A stretch of DNA of 17,641 nt. Source: Ignavibacteriaceae bacterium (GTDB lineage: Bacteria; Bacteroidota; Ignavibacteria; Ignavibacteriales; Ignavibacteriaceae). The stretch spans positions 1 through 17,641 of the forward strand of contig JAIOIM010000457.1 of NCBI GenBank assembly GCA_019912505.1. Reading direction: 5' to 3'. Under the pieces are notes generated by a model. The model did no database searches. It was not told the DNA's origin and was given only the letters and a program-made list of their open reading frames with translations. Each line of letters starts with the position of its first letter. Positions within the stretch are counted from its first letter, which is position 1. Below, piece after piece: positions 16,059 to 17,641 of this stretch. A program made the translations under genes and the position numbers.

Positions 16059-17231
16059 ATGTTAATTCCAAAATTAGCTATTAAAAATTTATACGGTGCT
16101 GGCTTGCGAACTTGGTTAAATGTTATTGCGCTTTCATTTTCTTACGTGGCAATAATATTTCTGCAAGGTCTTTTTACCGGAATGAATGATCAAATGGAAA
16201 CATCAACAATTAAGGCGCAGTATGGCGGTGGGCAATACTGGCAGAAAGAATATGATCCTTTTGATGCTCTTAGTTTAGATGATGCGCACGGAAAAGTTCC
16301 TTCCAATCTTCAGATATTAATTGAAAAGAATAAGGCGGTGCCAATATTAATTAGGCAGGCATCTATTTATCCAAATGGCAGAATTCAGAATGCGTTGCTG
16401 AAAGGAATAAAAAGCGATCAAAAAGTTTTAACAATTCCCACATCATCTTTAAAAAGTGATGATGGATTTATTCCCGCACTTATCGGTTCCAGAATGGCAA
16501 AAAGCACGGGGTTAAATATTGGCGATTATGTTACTGTAAGGTGGCGAGATGCAAACGGAACTTTCGATGCAGATGAATTAAAGATAGTTGAAATAATGAC
16601 AACCGAAGTTTCTGAAATAGATAATGGGCAACTATGGATTCCTATTGATCGGATGCGTGAAATGACTGCAATGCCGGATGAAGCCACTATGATTGTGCTT
16701 AAGAAAAATTCAAAATTCAATAAAAATATTTCCGGCTGGAATTATAAAGATCTCGATTATCTGTTAAAGGATATTCACGCGCTTTCCACAACCAAGTCCG
16801 TTGGCGGAAGTATTTTTTATATAGTTCTTCTTCTACTTGCAATGCTTGCAATTTTTGATACTCAAATCCTTTCAATCTTCCGAAGAAGAAAAGAAATGGG
16901 AACATTAATGGCGATGGGAATGACACGAAATAAACTAATTCAGCTTTTTACGTTGGAGGGAGCGATGCACGCTGTACTCGCAGCACTTGCGGCTATTGTT
17001 TATGGTGCTCCTCTTATTGGCTATGTGGCTTCAGTCGGCTATGGTTTACCGGCATCAACAGACAGCTTTGGTTTTGCAATGGGAGATAGAATTTATCCGG
17101 TATTTACGGCGGGATTAATTATCGGTACCATTTTGCTCGTCTTTACTGTTACAACTATTGTCAGCTATCTTCCTACAAGAAGAATTTCAAGATTAAAACC
17201 AACAGATGCGTTGAGAGGAAAACTCACATAA
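16059..17231 (+). CDS. ABC transporter permease, FtsX/LolE/MacB type
   Basis: A 390-residue inner-membrane permease with the four-helix FtsX topology: TM1 about 18-40, a periplasmic MacB_PCD-like domain (about 42-245), then TM2 (about 247-271), TM3 (about 298-327) and TM4 (about 346-371). The cytosolic loop after TM2 carries RRRKEMGTLMAMGMTRNKL (276-294), the coupling-helix motif of this family. The C-terminus reads SRLKPTDALRGK, the usual conserved ending. With the ATPase it would form a mechanotransmission-type exporter for lipoproteins, peptides or lipids; the substrate is unknown. The ATG at 16059 has a strong GGAGGTGA 4 nt upstream. It is separated from the ATPase gene by the repeat-containing spacer. 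A second permease or a LolA-like partner, common in such operons, is not within the window. Confidence 0.9.
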   Translation: MLIPKLAIKNLYGAGLRTWLNVIALSFSYVAIIFLQGLFTGMNDQMETSTIKAQYGGGQYWQKEYDPFDALSLDDAHGKVPSNLQILIEKNKAVPILIRQASIYPNGRIQNALLKGIKSDQKVLTIPTSSLKSDDGFIPALIGSRMAKSTGLNIGDYVTVRWRDANGTFDADELKIVEIMTTEVSEIDNGQLWIPIDRMREMTAMPDEATMIVLKKNSKFNKNISGWNYKDLDYLLKDIHALSTTKSVGGSIFYIVLLLLAMLAIFDTQILSIFRRRKEMGTLMAMGMTRNKLIQLFTLEGAMHAVLAALAAIVYGAPLIGYVASVGYGLPASTDSFGFAMGDRIYPVFTAGLIIGTILLVFTVTTIVSYLPTRRISRLKPTDALRGKLT

Positions 17232-17280
17232 ACGGAGAAAAGCAGAACGGAAAACGCAGGAAAGGAATAGACAGGAAAGA
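17232..17280 (+). repeat. Purine-rich dispersed repeat, copy D
   Basis: Starts at the base after the permease stop codon. It contains GGAGAAAAGCAGAACGGA (as in copy A) and GCAGGAAAGGAATAGACAGG (as in copy B), so it joins the two half-motifs in one copy. It ends about 48 nt before the four-helix-bundle gene. Confidence 0.75.
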
Positions 17281-17327
17281 AAAATTGAGTAAACTTATTC
17301 TTAAATAAAAACAACGGAAAAATTTAA

Positions 17328-17641
17328 ATGGAAAATAGTGTTAAAAAATTTGAAGATTTAAATGTTTGGAAAGAATCGATGCAATTGGCTGTTAATATTT
17401 ATAAGATTTTAAAAGAATGCAAGGATTTTGGATTAAGAGATCAAATGCAAAGAGCGGCTGTTTCAATCCCATCAAACATTGCAGAAGGCTATGATCGTCA
17501 GACTAATAAAGAGTTCATGCAATTTTTATTTATCGCTAAAGGTTCTACAGCCGAACTAAGAACTCAAATTTATCTTTCTATTGCTTTAGATATTGTAGCA
17601 ATGGAAGCTGGAAATTCATTAATTGAAAGAACACATAAGAT
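17328..17641 (+). CDS. Four-helix-bundle protein (23S rRNA IVS / S23 family), partial
   Basis: An open frame from the ATG at 17328 to the window edge gives 104 codons with no stop, so the 3' end is missing. The sequence has the family pattern: an opening FEDLNVWKESMQLAVNIYK (8-26), then LRDQMQRAAVSIPSNIAEGY (36-55), then KEFMQFLFIAKGSTAELRTQ (61-80). The conserved 'R.A.SIPSNIAEG' and 'F...A.GS..EL.TQ' motifs are clear. Typical members are about 115-125 residues, so only the last helix is missing. They are found in intervening sequences of 23S rRNA genes, as stand-alone genes in many Bacteroidota-related genomes, and as the related Avd proteins of diversity-generating retroelements. Function as a stand-alone gene is unknown. 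There is no strong Shine-Dalgarno sequence. Repeat copy D lies directly upstream. Confidence 0.9.
   Translation, partial: MENSVKKFEDLNVWKESMQLAVNIYKILKECKDFGLRDQMQRAAVSIPSNIAEGYDRQTNKEFMQFLFIAKGSTAELRTQIYLSIALDIVAMEAGNSLIERTHK

Noticed and set aside
15883..16065. A 60-codon plus-strand frame with ATG and an upstream AAAGGA
   Set aside because: The second half is a translation of the pyrimidine-rich repeat and the frame runs into the permease start; no family pattern is visible. It may be the relic of an older gene start interrupted by the repeat, but that cannot be shown.
14864..17280. A CRISPR array made of the repeated motifs
   Set aside because: Repeat copies are imperfect, lie in both orientations and are separated by whole genes; there are no regular spacers and no cas genes.

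Overview
The window is AT-rich DNA with closely packed operons and looks like a chromosome segment from an anaerobic or facultative member of the Bacteroidota/Ignavibacteriota/Chlorobi group. The pointers are an NADH-linked [FeFe]-hydrogenase operon, exporter and outer-membrane genes typical of a Gram-negative cell, a promoter fitting the Bacteroidota pattern (TTG, about 20 bases, TAnnTTT), generally weak Shine-Dalgarno sequences, and a four-helix-bundle (23S rRNA IVS-type) gene. The placement is an inference from gene content; no rRNA or other phylogenetic marker is present.

Minus strand, 22-6428: a hydrogenase operon transcribed right to left as hydC - hydB - hydA - sensory hydrogenase/histidine kinase. 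HydC (NuoE-like), HydB (NuoF-like with FMN, NADH and ferredoxin modules) and HydA (full H-cluster motifs) together make a soluble heterotrimeric NAD(H)-linked, probably electron-bifurcating, [FeFe] hydrogenase. The fourth gene encodes a [FeFe]-hydrogenase-like domain with altered active-site loops fused directly to a histidine kinase. It is a plausible H2 or redox sensor for the same operon. A 78-bp hexanucleotide repeat separates it from hydA. No maturase genes (hydE, hydF, hydG) and no partner response regulator are in the window.

Middle, 6429-7074: a 646-bp divergent intergenic region. It holds a decayed DDE/integrase-type transposase fragment on the minus strand and, on the right, a promoter with a long inverted repeat that is a good candidate operator for the TetR-type regulator beginning at 7075.

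Plus strand, 7075-14805: TetR regulator - TolC-like outer-membrane channel - lipoprotein adaptor - RND (HAE1-type) pump - small PII-like protein overlapping the pump gene by 4 bp - outer-membrane beta-barrel protein. The first four make a complete tripartite efflux pump with its own regulator. The PII-like protein suggests post-translational control of the pump.

Plus strand, 14806-17641: an ABC exporter of the LolD/MacB/FtsX type (ATPase, then permease) and the 5' part of a four-helix-bundle protein gene that runs off the window. The gene boundaries here carry copies of a purine-rich repeat family (AGCAGAACGGA / GCAGGAAAGG), one of them inverted, plus a palindromic GTCATTGCGA element. This repeat-filled stretch beside a four-helix-bundle gene is the least explained part of the window.
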